This document shows, piece by piece, positions 37,010 to 50,100 of a stretch of DNA of 64,000 nt (position 1 is the stretch's first letter; each line of letters starts with the position of its first letter). The position numbers were made by a program, and so were the translations under genes. Source of the DNA: Erinaceus europaeus (taxonomy: Eukaryota; Chordata; Mammalia; Eulipotyphla; Erinaceidae); contig NC_080181.1 in NCBI RefSeq assembly GCF_950295315.1, positions 36,299,375 to 36,363,374 of the forward strand, in the 5' to 3' direction. The notes below the pieces were generated by a model. That model was not told the DNA's origin. It saw nothing but the letters and a program-made list of their open reading frames with translations, and made no database searches.

Positions 37010-37772
37010 CTAGGCACAATCAAGACAAACCACTTGCACCTCTGTGCGAATCTTCACAAAAAAAAACCTGAGCATAATCAGGACAAACCACTTGCACCTG
37101 TGTGTGAATCTACAAAAAAAAAACCAAGGCGCAATCAAGACAAACCACTTGCACCTGTGTGCGAATCTACAAAAAAAAAACCAAGGCGTAATCAAGAGAA
37201 ACCAATAGCACCTGTGTGCTAATCTACAAACAACACAAACCAGGGCGCAATCAAGACAAACCAATTGCACCTGTGTGTGAATCTACAAAAAAAACCTAGG
37301 CGCAATCAAGAAAAACCACTTGCACCTGTGTGCGAATCTTCAAAAAAAAAAAAACCTAGGAGCAATCAAGAAAAACCACTTGTACCTGTGTGCGAATCTT
37401 CAAAAAAAAAAAAAAAAACTCGGCACAATCAAGACAAACCAATTGTACCTGTGTACGAATCTAGAAACAACAAACACCTGGGCGCAATCAAGACAAACCC
37501 CTTGCACTTCTATGCGAATCTTCAAAAAAAAAATTCTAGGGGCAATCAAGACAAACCACTTACACCTGTGTGTGAATCTACAAAAAAAAACATAGGCAAA
37601 AGCAAGACAAACCACTTGCACCTGTATGTGAATCTACCAAAAAAAAAAAAAACCTAGGCGCAATCAAGACAAACCACTTGCACCTGTGTGCGAATCTACA
37701 AAAGAAAAATCTAGGTGCAATCAAGACAAACCACTTACACCTGTGTGCGAATCTCCAAAAAAAAAAAAAAAC
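37010..37772 (+). repeat. L block 8 (short, about 760 bp lost by p/q crossover)
   Basis: Starts normally with CTTCACAAAA near 37053, CAATAGCACC near 37204, CTCGGCAC near 37418 and CTTCTATGCG near 37508. It then continues with the CATAGGCAAAAGC monomer near 37591 and AAAAGAAAAATC near 37700, which in other L blocks follow the second, related CTTCTGTGCG monomer. The distance from CTTCT to AAAAGAAAAATC (192 bp) equals that from the second CTTCT in L block 2 (191 bp). About 758 bp between the two related sub-blocks was therefore removed. Confidence 0.88.
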
Positions 37773-38067
37773 CTAAGCGTAATCAAGACAAACCACTTGC
37801 ACCTGTGTGTGAATCTACAAAAAAAAAAAACCAAGGCGCAATCAAGACAAACCACTTGCACCTGTGTGCGAATCTTCAAAAAAAAAATTAGGCACTATCA
37901 AGACAAACCACTTGTACCTGTGTGCGAATCTACAACAAAAAAAAAACCAAGGCGCAATCAAGAGAAACCTATTTCACCTGTGTGCGAATCTAAAAACAAC
38001 ACACACCTGGGCACAATCAAGACAAAACACTTGCACCTGTGTGCGAATCTAAAAAAAAAAAAAAAAC
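37773..38067 (+). repeat. Linker between L blocks 8 and 9
   Basis: Five monomers in the usual linker order: CTAAGCGTAATC, CAAGGCGC, ATTAGGCAC, CAAGGCGC with CTATTTCACC, and the CTAAAAACAACACACACC monomer. One reads GCACTATCAAGAC near 37891. Confidence 0.8.
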
Positions 38068-38531
38068 CTAGGCACAATCAAGACAAACCACTTGCACCTC
38101 TGTGCGAATCTTCACAAAAAAAAACCTGAGCATAATCAGGACAAACCACTTGCACCTGTGTGTGAATCTACAAAAAAAAAAACCAAGGCGCAATCAAGAC
38201 AAACCACTTGCACCTGTGTGCGAATCTACAAAAAAAAAAACCAAGGCGCAATCAAGACAAACCACTTGCACCTGTGTGCGAATCTACAACAAAAAAACAA
38301 GGCGTAATCAAGAGAAACCAATAGCACCTGTGTGCTAATTTACAAACAACACAAACCAGGGCGCAATCAAGACAAACCAATTGCACCTGTGTGTGAATCT
38401 ACAAAAAAAACCTAGGCACAATCAAGAAAAACCACTTGCACCTGTGTGCAAATCTTCAAAAAAAAAAACCTAGGAGCAATCAAGAAAAACCACTTGCACC
38501 TGCGTGCGAATCTTCAAAAAAAAAAAAAAAA

Positions 38532-38720
38532 ACTCGGCACAATCAAGACAAACCAATTGTACCTGTGTACGAATCTAGAAACAACAAACACCTGGGCGCA
38601 ATCAAGACAAACCCCTTGAACTTCTATGCGAATCTTCAAAAAAAAAATTCTAGGGCCAATCAAGACAAACCACTTACACCTGTGTGTGAACCTACAAAAA
38701 AAAAAAAACATAGGCACAAG
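38532..38720 (+). repeat. L sub-block p (first CTCGG-CTTCT unit)
   Basis: Monomers CTCGGCAC, CTGGGCGC with CCCCTTG and CTTCTATGCG, TTCTAGGG and CATAGGCACAAGC follow one another, with a GAAACAACAAACACC linker between the first two. The unit closely resembles sub-block q about 0.7 kb downstream and is a likely internal duplicate of it. Confidence 0.85.
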
Positions 38721-39229
38721 CAAGACAAACCACTTGCACAAGTGTGAGAATCTAAAAAAAAAAATCCTACGCGCAATCAAGAAAAACCACTTGCACCTGT
38801 GTGTGAATCTACAAAAAAAAAAAAACCTAGGCGTAATCAAGACAAACCACTTGCACCTCTGTGCGAATCTTCAAAAAAAAAAACCTGACCGTAATCAAAA
38901 CAAACCACTTGCACCTGTGTGTGAATCTACAAAAAAAAAACCAAGGCGCAATCAAGACAAACCACTTGCACCTGTGTGCGAATCTCCAAAATAAAAAAAA
39001 CTAGGCGCAATCAAGACAAACCACTTGCACATGTGTACGAATCTACAACAAAAATACGCAAGGCGTAATCAAGAGAAACCAATTTGACCTGTGTGCTAAT
39101 CTACAAACAACACAAACCAGGCCGCAATCAAGACAAACCAATTGCACCTGTGTGTCAATCTACAAAAAAAACCCTAGGAGCAATCAAGAAAAACCACTTG
39201 CACCTGTGGGCGAATCTTCAAAAAAAAAA

Positions 39230-39470
39230 ACTCGGAACAATCAAGACAAACCACTTACACCTGTGTGCGAATCTAAAAAAAAACAATCTTAGGTGCCATC
39301 AAGACAAACCAATTGTACCTGTGTGCGAATCTAGAAACAACAAACACCTGGGCGCAATCAAGGCAAACCCCTTGCACTTCTGTGCGAATCTTCAAAAAAA
39401 AATTCTAGGGGCAATCAAGACAAACCACTTACACCTGTGTGTGAATCTACAAAAAAAAACATAGGCAAAA
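39230..39470 (+). repeat. L sub-block q (second CTCGG-CTTCT unit)
   Basis: Monomers CTCGGAAC, TTAGGTGCC, CTGGGCGC with CCCCTTG and CTTCTGTGCG, TTCTAGGGG and CATAGGCAAAAGC. The order matches sub-block p, with one added monomer (TTAGGTGCC). The shared and otherwise rare CCCCTTGCACTTCT word is the strongest sign of common origin. Confidence 0.85.
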
Positions 39471-40506
39471 GCAAGACAAACCACTTGCACCTGTGTGTGA
39501 ATCTACAAAAAAAAAAACCTAGGCGCAATCAAGACAAACCACTTGCACCTGTGTGCGAATCTACAAAAGAAAAATCTAGGTGCAATCAAGACAAACCACT
39601 TGCACCTGTGTGCGAATCTCCAAAAAAAAAAAAAAAAAAAAACTAGGGGTAATCAAGACAAACCACTTGCACCTGTGTGCGAATCTACAAAAAACAAAAG
39701 AACTAGCCGCAATCAAGACAAACCACTTGCACCTGTGTGCGAATCTTCAAAATAAAAACATAAGGCACAATCAACAAATACCACTTGCACCTGTGTGCGA
39801 ATCTAAAACAAAAAAACCAAGGCGTGATCAAGACAAACCAATTGCACCTGTGTGTGAATCTACAAAAAAAAAAACCTAGGCGAAATCAAGACAAACCACT
39901 TGCACCTGTGTGCGAATCTAAAAAAAAAAAGCTAGGCGCAATAAGGACAAACCACTTGCACCTGTGTGTGAATCTACCAAAAAAAACCTAGGCGCAATCA
40001 AGACAAACCACTTGCACCTGTGTGCGAATCTAAAAAAAAAAAAATCCTAGGCGCCATCAAGACAAACCAATTGCACCTGTGTGCGAATCGAGAAACAACA
40101 CACACTTGGGCGCAATCAAGAGAAACCACTTGAACCTTTATGCGAATCTTCAAAAAAAAAAAAAAACCTAGGCGCAATCAAGACAAACCACTTGCACCTG
40201 TGTGCGAATCTTAAAAAAAAAACAATCCTAGGCTCCATCAAGACAAACCACTGGCACCTGTGTGCGAAAAAAAAGCTCAGCGTAATCAAGACAAACCACT
40301 TACACCTGTGTGTGAATCTACAAAAAAAAACAATGCCGCAATCAAGAAAAACCACATTACCTGTATGCGAATCTCCAAAAAAAAAAAAAACTAGGCGCAA
40401 TCAAGACAAACCACTTGCACCTGTGTGCGAATCTACAACAAAAAAACCAAGGTGTAAACAAGAGAAACCAATTGCACCTGTGTGCTAATCTACAAACAAC
40501 ACAAAC

Positions 40507-41748
40507 CAGGGCGCAATCAAGACAAATCAATTGCACCTGTGTGTGAATCTACAAAAAAAATCCTAGGAGCAATCAAGACAAACCACTTGCACCTGTGTGC
40601 GAATCTCCAAAAAAAAAAAAAAAACTAGACGCAATGAAGACAAACCACTTGCACCTGTGTGCGAATCTACAACAAAAAAAAACCAAGGCGCAATCTAGAG
40701 AAACCAATTTCACCTGTGTGGGAATCTACAAACAACACACACCTGGGCGCAAACAAGACAAAACACTTGCACCTGTGTGCGAATCAAAAAAAAAAGAAAA
40801 AAAAAACCTAGGCACAATCAAGACAACCAACTTGCACCTGTGTGTGAATCTACAAAAAAAAAAACCAAGGCTCAATCAAGAAAAACCACTTGCACCTGTG
40901 TGCGAATCTCCAAAAAAAAAAAAAAAAACTAGACGCAATCAAGACAAACCACTTGCACCTGTGTGCGAATCTACAACAAAAAAAAACCTAGGAGTAATCA
41001 AGAGAAACCAATTGCACCTGTGTGCTAATCTACAAGCAACACAAACCAGGGCGCAATCAAGACAAACCAATGGCACCTGTGTGTGAATCTACAAAAAAAA
41101 AACCTAGGCACAATCAAGACAAACCACTTGCACCTGTGTGCGAATCTTCAAAAAAAAAACATAGGCACAATCAAGACAAACCAATTGAACCTGTGTGCGA
41201 ATCTACAACAAAAAAAACCAAGGCGTAATCTAGAGAAACCAATTTCACCTGTGTGCGAATCTTCAACAACACACACCTCGGCGCAATGAAGACAAACCAC
41301 TTTCACCTGTGTGCGAATATAACAAAAAAAAATCCTAGGCGCAATCAAGACAAACCAATTGCACCTGTGTGCGAATCTTCAAAAAAAAAAACCTAGGCAC
41401 AATCAAGAAAAACCACTTGCACCTGTGTGTGAATCTACAAAAAAAACCTAGGCGCAATCAAGACAAACAACTTGCACCTGTGTGCGAATCTTCAAAAAAA
41501 AAAAAAAAAACCTGAGCGTAATCAAGACAAACCACTTGCACCTGTGTGTGAATCTACAAAAAAAAAAAACCAAGGCGCAATCAAGACAAACCACTTGCAC
41601 CTGTGTGCGAATCTACAACAAAAAAAAAAACCAAGGCGCAATCAAGAGAAACGTATTTCACCTGTGTGCGAATCTAAAAACAACACACACCTGGGCGCAG
41701 TCAAGACAAAACACTTGCACCTGTGTAGAATCTAAAAAAAAAAAAAAC
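40507..41748 (+). repeat. S/D-type stretch with a replaced monomer
   Basis: Begins like 2446-2848, then passes at about 40909 to D-type monomers (CTCC-A-run-CTAGACGC, CTACAAGCAACAC near 41030, CTTCAACAACACACACC near 41262). At about 40605-40665 a CTCC-A-run-CTAGACGCAATGAAGAC monomer replaces the CATAGGCAC monomer found at the matching place near 2562. The stretch ends with a CTAAAAACAACACACACC monomer, and one unit near 41724 has lost two bases (GTGTAGAATC). Confidence 0.82.
40605..40665 (+). repeat. Replaced monomer (conversion-like patch)
   Basis: Within a long stretch matching 1-2848, one monomer reads CTCC, A run, CTAGACGCAATGAAGAC. The partner near 2549-2580 instead has CTTC, A run, CATAGGCACAATC, followed by CACTTGAACC. 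The replacement type is otherwise found in D-type stretches (about 10690, 40930). Flanking monomers on both sides still match the partner. Confidence 0.75.
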
Positions 41749-42173
41749 CTAGGCACAATCAAGACAAACCACATGCACCTCTGTGCGAATCTTCACAAAA
41801 AAAAACCTGAGCGTAATCAGGACAAACCACTTGCACCTGTGTGTGAATCTACAAAAAAAAAACCAAGGCGCAATCAAGACAAACCACTTGCACCTGTGTG
41901 GGAATCTACAAAAAAAAAAAAAAAACCAAGGCGCAATCAAGACAAACCACTTGCACCTGTGTGCTAATCTTCAAAAAAAAAAAAAAAATTAGGCACAATC
42001 AAGACAAACCACTTGTACCTGTGTGCGAATCTACAACAAAAAAAAAAAACCAAGGCGCAATCAAGAGAAACCTATTTCACCTGTGTGCGAATCTAAAAAC
42101 AACACACACCTGGGCACAATCAAGACAAAACACTTGCACCTGTGTGCGAATCTAAAAAAAAAAAAAAAAAAAC
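41749..42173 (+). repeat. Aborted L-block start plus linker
   Basis: Repeats the first monomers of an L block (CTTCACAAAA near 41794, GCGTAATCAGG, two CAAGGCGC monomers). It then switches to linker monomers (ATTAGGCAC near 41988, CTATTTCACC, CTAAAAACAACACACACC) instead of reaching CAATAGCACC. The next full L block starts at 42174, so the L start is doubled here. Confidence 0.82.
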
Positions 42174-44568
42174 CTAGGCACAATCAAGACAAACCACTTG
42201 CACCTCTGTGCGAATCTTCACAAAAAAAAAAACCTGAGCGTAATCAGGACAAACCACTTGCACCTGTGTGTGAATCTACAAAAAAAAAAAACCAAGGCGC
42301 AATCAAGACAAACCACTTGCACCTGTGTGCGAATCTACAAAAAAAAAAAAAAACCAAGGTGCAATCAAGACAAACCACTTGCACCTGTGTGCGAATCTAC
42401 AACAAAAAAACCAAGGCGTAATCAAGAGAAACCAATAGCACCTGTGTGCTAATCTACAAACAACACAAACCAGGGCGCAATCAAGACAAACCAATTGCAC
42501 CTGTGTGTGAATCTACAAAAAAAACCTAGGCGCAATCAAGAAAAACCACTTGCACCTGTGTGCGAATCTTCAAAAATAAAAACCTAGGAGCAATCAAGAA
42601 AAACCACTTGCACCTGCATGCGAATCTTCAAAAAAAAAAAAAAAACTCGGCACAATCAAGACAAACCAATTGTACCTGTGTACGAATCTAGAAACAACAA
42701 ACACCTGGGCGCAATCAAGACAAACCCCTTGCACTTCTATGCGAATCTTCAAAAAAAAAATTCTAGGGGCAATCAAGACAAACCACTTACACCTGTGTGT
42801 GAACCTACAAAAAAAAAACATAGGCACAAGCAAGACAAACCACTTGCACAAGTGTGAGAATCTAAAAAAAAAAATCCTACGCGCAATCAAGACAAACCAC
42901 TTGCACCTGTGTGTGAATCTACAAAAAAAAAAAAACCTAGGCGTAATCAAGACAAACCACTTGCACCTCTGTGCGAATCTTCAAAAAAAAAAACCTGACC
43001 GTAATCAAAACAAACCACTTGCACCTGTGTGTGAATCTACAAAAAAAAACCAAGGCGCAATTAAGACAAACCACTTGCATCTGTGTGCGAATCTCCAAAA
43101 TAAAAAAAAACTAGGCGCAATCAAGACAAACCACTTGCACATGTGTACGAATCTACAACAAAAAAACCCAAGGCGTAATCAAGAGAAACCAATTGGACCT
43201 GTGTGCTAATCTACAAACAACACAAACCAGGCCGCAATCAAGACAAACCAATTGCACCTGTGTGTCAATCTACAAAAAAAAACCTAGGAGCAATCAAGAA
43301 AAACCACTTGCACCTGTGGGCGAAACTAAAAAAAAAAAAAACTCGGAACAATCAAGACAAACCACTTACACCTGTGTGCGAATCTAAAAAAAAACAATCT
43401 TAGGTGCCATCAAGACAAACCAATTGTACCTGTGTGCGAATCTAGAAACAACAAACACCTGGGCGCAATCAAGGCAAACCCCTTGCACTTCTGTGCGAAT
43501 CTTCAAAAAAAAAATTCTAGGGGCAATCAAGACAAACCACTTACACCTGTGTGTGAATCTACAAAAAAAAAACATAGGCAAAAGCAAGACAAACCACTTG
43601 CACCTGTGTGTGAATCTACAAAAAAAAAAAAAAAACCTAGGCGCAATCAAGACAAACCACTTGCACCTGTGTGCGAATCTCCAAAAAAAAAAAAAAAAAA
43701 AAACTAGGGGTAATCAAGACAAACCACTTGCACCTGTGTGCGAATCTACAAAAAACAAAAAAACTAGCCGCAATCAAGACAAACCACTTGCACCTGTGTG
43801 CGAATCTTCAAAATAAAAACATAAGGCACAATCAACAAAAACCACTTGCACCTGTGTTCGATTCTAAAACAAAAAAACCAAGGCGTAATCAAGACAAACC
43901 AATTGCACCTGTGTGTGAATCTACAAAAAAAAAACCTAGGCGAAATCAAGACAAACCACTTGCACCTGTGTGCGAATCTAAAAAAAAAAATGCTAGGCGC
44001 AATAAGGACAAACCACTTGCACCTGTGTGTGAATCTACCAAAAAAAACCTAGGCGCAATCAAGACAAACCACTTGCACCTGTGTGCGAATCTAAAAAAAA
44101 AAAAATCCTAGGCGCCATCAAGACAAACCAATTGCACCTGTGTGCGAATCGAGAAACAACACACACTTGGGCGCAATCAAGACAAACCACTTGCACCTTT
44201 ATGCGAATCTTCAAAAAAAAAAAAACCTAGGCGCAATCAAGACAAACCACTTGCACCTGTGTGCGAATCTTAAAAAAAAAAACAATCCTAGGCTCCATCA
44301 AGACAAACCACTTGCACCTGTGTGCGAAAAAAAAGCTCAGCGTAATCAAGACAAACCACTTACACCTGTGTGTGAATCTACAAAAAAAAAACAATGCCGC
44401 AATCAAGAAAAACCACTTTACCTGTGTGCGAATCTCCAAAAAAAAAAAAAAACTAGGCGCAATCAAGACAAAACACTTGCACCTGTGTGCGAATCTACAA
44501 CAAAAAAACCAAGGTGTAAACAAGAGAAACCAATTGCACCTGTGTGCTAATCTACAAACAACACAAAC
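42174..44568 (+). repeat. L block 10 (2,395 bp)
   Basis: Complete apart from the AAAAGAAAAATCTAGG monomer, which is missing between about 43680 and 43700: the CTCC monomer with a 21-A run follows directly. A private change, GTGTTCGATTC near 43856, is found only here. Sub-block q begins after a GGCGAAACTAAAA monomer near 43320 in place of GGCGAATCTTC. Confidence 0.9.
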
Positions 44569-45327
44569 CAGGGCGCAATCAAGACAAATCAATTGCACCT
44601 TTGTGTGAATCTACAAAAAAATCCTAGGAGCAATCAAGACAAACCACTTGCACCTGTGTGCGAATCTTCAAAAAAAAAAAACATAGGCACAATCAAGACA
44701 AACCACTTGAACCTGTGTGCGAATCTACAACAAAAAAAAACCAAGGCGCAATCTAGAGAAACCAATTTCACCTGTGTGCGAATCTACAAACAACACACAC
44801 CTGGGCGCAAACAAGACAAAACACTTGCACCTGTGTGCGAATCAAAAAAAAAAGAAAAAAAAACCTAGGCACAATCAAGACAAACAACTTGCACCTGTGT
44901 GAGAATCTAAAAAAAAATCCTAGGTGCAATAAAGACAAACCATTTGCACCTGTGTGCGAATCTTAAAAAAAAAAAATCCTAGGCGCCATCAAGACAAACC
45001 ACTTGCACCTGTGTGCGAAAAAAAAGTTGAGAGTAATCAAGACAAACCACTTACACCTGTGTGTGAATCTACAAAAAAAAAAAAAACTAGGCGCAATCAA
45101 GACAAACCACTTGCACCTGTGTGCGAATCTTCAAAAAAAAAAAAATTTAGGCACAATCAAGACAAACCACTTGTACCTGTGTGCGAATCTACAACAACAA
45201 AAAAAAAAACCAAGGCGCAATCAAGAGAAACCTATTTCACCTGTGTGCGAATCTAAAAACAACACACACCTGGGCACAATCAAGACAAAACACTTGCACC
45301 TGTGTGCGAATCTAAAAAAAAAAACAC
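44569..45327 (+). repeat. S block passing into linker
   Basis: Starts as an S unit with CACCTTTGTGTG near 44597, the G-interrupted A run near 44845-44863 and a truncated monomer near 45016 (GTTGAGAGTAATC). It then passes through CTAGGCGC and TTTAGGCAC monomers into the linker. It is repeated at about 51978-52738 with the same CACCTTTGTGTG change. Confidence 0.85.
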
Positions 45328-47190
45328 CTAGGCACAATCAAGACAAACCACTTGCACCTCTGTGCGAATCTTCACAAAAAAAAACCTGAGCGTAATCAGG
45401 ACAAACCACTTGCACCTGTGTGTGAATCTACAAAAAAAAAAAACCAAGGCGCAATCAAGACAAACCACTTGCACCTGTGTGCTAATCTACAAAAAAAAAA
45501 AACCAAGGCGCAATCAAGACAAACCACTTGCACCTGTGTGCGAATCTACAACAAAAAAACCAAGGCGTAATCAAGAGAAACCAATAGCACCTGTGTGCTA
45601 ATCTACAAACAACACAAACCAGGGCGCAATCAAGACAAACCAATTGCACCTGTGTGTGAATCTACAAAAAAAACCTAGGCGCAATTAAGAAAAACCACTT
45701 GCACCTGTGTGCGAATCTTCAAAAATAAAAACCTAGGAGCAATCAAGAAAAACCACTTGCACCTGCCTGCGAATCTTCAAAAAAAAAAAAAAAACTCGGC
45801 ACAATCAAGACAAACCAATTGTATCTGTGTACGAATCTAGAAACAACAAACACCTGGGCGCAATCAAGACAAACCCCTTGCACTTCTATGCGAATCTTCA
45901 AAAAAAAAATTCTAGGGGCAATCAAGACAAACCACTTACACCTGTGTGTGAACCTACAAAAAAAAAACATAGGCACAAGCAAGACAAACCACTTGCACAA
46001 GTGTGAGAATCTAAAAAAAAAAATCCTATGCGCAATCAAGACAAACCACTTGCACCTGTGTGTGAATCTACAAAAAAAAAAAAACCTAGGCCTAATCAAG
46101 ACAAACCACTTGCACCTCTGTGCGAATCTTCAAAAAAAAAAACCTGACCGTAATCAAAACAAACCACTTGCACCTGTGTGTGAATCTACAAAAAAAAACC
46201 AAGGCGCAATCAAGACAAACCACTTGCACCTGTGGGCGAATCTTCAAAAAAAAAAACTCGGAACAATCAAGACAAACCACTTACACCTGTGTGCGAATCT
46301 AAAAAAAAACAATCTTAGGTGCAATCAAGACAAACCACTTGCATCTGTGTGAATCTAGAAACAACAAACACCTGGGCGCAATCAAGGCAAACCCCTTGCA
46401 CTTCTGTGCGAATCTTCAAAAAAAAAATTCTAGGGGCAATCAAGACAAACCACTTACACCTGTGTGTGAATCTACAAAAAAATACATAGGCAAAAGCAAG
46501 ACAAACCACTTGCACCTGTGTGTGAATCTACAAAAAAAAAAAACCTAGGCGCAATCAAGACAAACCACTTGCACCTATGTGCGAATCTACAAAAGAAAAA
46601 TCTAGGTGCAATCAAGACAAACCACTTGCACCTGTGTGCGAATCTCCAAAAAAAAAAAAAAAAAAACTAGGGGTAATCAAGACAAACCACTTGCACCTGT
46701 GTGCGAATCTACAAAAAACAAAAAAACTAGCCGCAATCAAGACAAACCACTTGCACCTGTGTGCGAATCTTCAAAATAAAAACATAAGGCACAATCAACA
46801 AAAACCACTTGCACCTGTGTGCGAATCTAAAACAAAAAAACCAAGGCGTAATCAAGACAAACCAATTGCACCTGTGTGTGAATCTACAAAAAAAAAAACC
46901 TAGGCGAAATCAAGACAAACCACTTGCACCTGTGTGCGAATCTAAAAAAAATGCTAGGCACAATAAGGACAAACCACTTGCACCTGTGTGTGAATCTACC
47001 AAAAAAAAAACCTAGGCGCAATCAAGACAAACCACTTGCACCTGTGTGCGAATCTAAAAAAAAAAAATCCTAGGCGCCATCAAGACAAACCAATTGCACC
47101 TGTGTGCGAATCGAGAAACAACACACACTTGGGCGCAATCAAGACAAACCACTTGCACCTTTATGCGAATCTTCAAAAAAAAAAAAAAAC
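45328..47190 (+). repeat. L block 11 (two internal losses)
   Basis: After CTGACCG near 46144 the block reaches CTCGGAAC near 46257 in about 114 bp instead of about 347 bp, so about four monomers including AATTGGACC are missing. The following monomer has lost two bases (CATCTGTGTGAATC near 46341). The block also ends early: after CTTTATGCG near 47159 an S-type monomer with CAAACAACTTGC follows, with no CTAGGCTCC, AATGCCGC or AAGGTGTAAAC. L block 12 has the same losses. Confidence 0.9.
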
Positions 47191-50100
47191 CTAGGCACAA
47201 TCAAGACAAACAACTTGCACCTGTGTGAGAATCTAAAAAAAAAATCCTAGGTGCAATCAAGAAAAACCATTTGCACCTGTGTGCGAATCTTAAAAAAAAA
47301 AAAATCCTAGGCGCCATCAAGACAAACCACTAGCACCTGTGTGCGAAAAAAAAGCTGAGCGTAATCAAGACAAACCACTTGCACCTGTGTGCGAATCTTA
47401 AAAAAAAACAATCCTAGGCGCCATCAAGACAAACCACTTGCACCTGTGTGCGAAAAAAAAGCTAAGCGTAATCAAGACAAACCACTTACACCTGTGTGTG
47501 AATCTACAAAAAAAAAACATGGCACAATCAAGACAAACCACTTTACTTGTGTGCGAATCTCCAAAAAAAAAAAAATTGGCGCAATCAAGAAAAACCACTT
47601 GCACCTGTGTGCGAATCTACAACAAAAAAACCAAGGTGTAAACAAGAGAAACCAATTGCACCTGTGTGCTAATCTACAAACAACACAAACCAGGGCGCAA
47701 TCAAGTCAAACCAATTGCACCAGTGTGTGAATCTACAAAAAAAATCCTAGGAGCAATCAAGAAAAACCACTTGCACCTGTGTGCGAATCTTCAAAAAAAA
47801 AAAAACATAGGCACAATCAAGACAAACCACTTGAACCTGTGTGCGAATCTACAACAAAAAAAAAACCAAGGCGCAATCTAGAGAAACCAATTTCACCTGT
47901 GTGCGAATCTACAAACAACACACACCTGGGCGTAATCAAGACAAAACACTTGCACCTGTGTGCGAATCTAAAAAAAAAAAAAAAAAACCTAGGCACAATC
48001 AAGACAAACCACTTGCACCTGTGTGCGAATCTTAAAAAAAAAAATCCTAGGCGCCATCAAGACAAACCACTTGCACCTGTGTGCGAAAAAAAAGCTGAGC
48101 GTAATCAAGACAAACCACTTAGACCTGTGTGTGAATCTACAAAAAAAAAAAACTAGGCGCAATCAAGACAAACCACTTGCACCTGTGTGCGAATCTACAA
48201 CAAAAAAAACAAGGTGTAAACAAGAGAAACCAATTGCACCTGTGTGCTAATCTACAAACAACACAAACCAGGGCGCAATCAAGACAAACCAATTGCACCT
48301 GTGTGTGAATCTACAAAAAAAATCCTAGGAGCAATCAAGACAAACCACTTGCACCTGTGTGCCAATCTTCAAAAAAAAAATAGGCACAATCAAGACAAAC
48401 CACTTGAACCTGTGTGCGAATCTACAACAAAAAAAAACCAAGGCGCAATCTAGAGAAAACAATTTCACCTGTGTGCTAATCTACAAACAACACACACCTG
48501 GGCGAAATCAAGACAAAACACTTGCACCTGTGTGCGAATCTAAAAAAAAAAAAAAAAAAACCTAGGCACAATCAAGACAAACCACTTGCACCTGTGTGAG
48601 AATCTAAAAAAAAAAAATCCTAGGCGCCATCAAGACAAACCAATTGCACCTGTGTGCGAATCGAGAAACAACACACACTTGGGCGCAATCAAGAGAAACC
48701 ACTTGCACCTTTATGCGAATCTTCAAAAAAAAAAAAATCTAGGCGCAATCAAGACAAACCACTTGCACCTGTGTGCGAATCTTAAAAAAAAAACAATCCT
48801 AGGCTCCATCAAGACAAACCACTTGCACCTGTGTGCGAAAAAAAAGCTCAGCGTAATCAAGACAAACCACTTACACCTGTGTGTGAATCTACAAAAAAAA
48901 ACAATGCCGCAATCAAGAAAAACCACTTTACCTGTGTGCGAATCTCCAAAAAAAAAAAAAAAAACTAGGCGCAATCAAGACAAACCACTTGCACCTGTGT
49001 GCGAATCTACAACAAAAAAACCAAGGTGTAAACAAGAGAAACCAATTGCACCTGTGTGCTAATCTACAAACAACACAAACCAGGGCGCAATCAAGACAAA
49101 TCAATTGCACCTGTGTGTGAATCTACAAAAAAAATCCTAGGAGCAATCAAGACAAACCACTTGCACCTGTGTGCGAATCTTCAAAAAAAAAAAACATAGG
49201 CACAATCAAGACAAACCACTTGAACCTGTGTGCGAATCTACAACAAAAAAAAAGCAAGGCGCAATCTAGAGAAACCAATTTCACCTGTGGGCGAATCTAC
49301 AAACAACACACACCTGGGCACAAACAAGACAAAACACTTGCACCTGTGTGCGAATCAAAAAAAAAAGAAAAAAAAACCTAGGCACAATCAAGACAAACAA
49401 CTTGCACCTGTGTGAGAATCTAAAAAAAAAAAATCCTAGGTGCAATCAAGACAAACCATTTGCACCTGTGTGCGAATCTTAAAAGAAAAAATCCTAGGCG
49501 CCATCAAGACAAACCACTTGCACCTGTGTGCGAAAAAAAAGCTGAGCGTAATCAAGACAAACCACTTACACCTGTGTGTGAATCTACAAAAAAAAAAACA
49601 AGGTGTAAACAAGAGAAACCAATTGCACCTGTGTGCTAATCTACAAACAACACAAACCAGGGCGCAATCAAGACAAACCAATTGCACCTGTGTGTGAATC
49701 TACAAAAAAAATCCTAGGAGCAATCAAGACAAACCACTTGCACCTGTGTGCGAATCTTCAAAAAAAAAACATAGGCACAATCAAGACAAACCACTTGAAC
49801 CTTTGTGCGAATCTACAACAAAAAAAAAACCAAGGTGCAATCTAGAGAAAACAATTTCACCTGTGTGCTAATCTACAAACAACACACACCTGGGCGCAAT
49901 CAAGACAAAACACTTGCACCTGTGTGTGAATCTAAAAAAAAAAAAAAACCTAGGCACAATCAAGACAAACCACTTGCACCTGTGTGAGAATCTAAAAAAA
50001 AAAAATCCTAGGCGCAATCAAGACAAACCACTTGCACCTGTGTGCGAATCTTAAAAAAAAACAATCCTAGGAGCCATCAAGACAAACCACTTGCACCTGT

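Larger units (their letters stand above)
38068..40506 (+). repeat. L block 9 (reference complete copy, 2,439 bp)
   Basis: The most complete L block wholly inside the window, with all landmark monomers in order from CTTCACAAAA near 38112 to AAGGTGTAAAC near 40449. Matching landmarks in 1-2445 lie a constant 38,061-38,067 bp away. Shared rare changes include CATAATCAGG near 38129, CTAATTTAC near 38336, CAACAAATACC near 39772 and CATTACCTGTATGCG near 40353. Differences from 1-2445 are scattered substitutions and A-run lengths. Confidence 0.92.
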
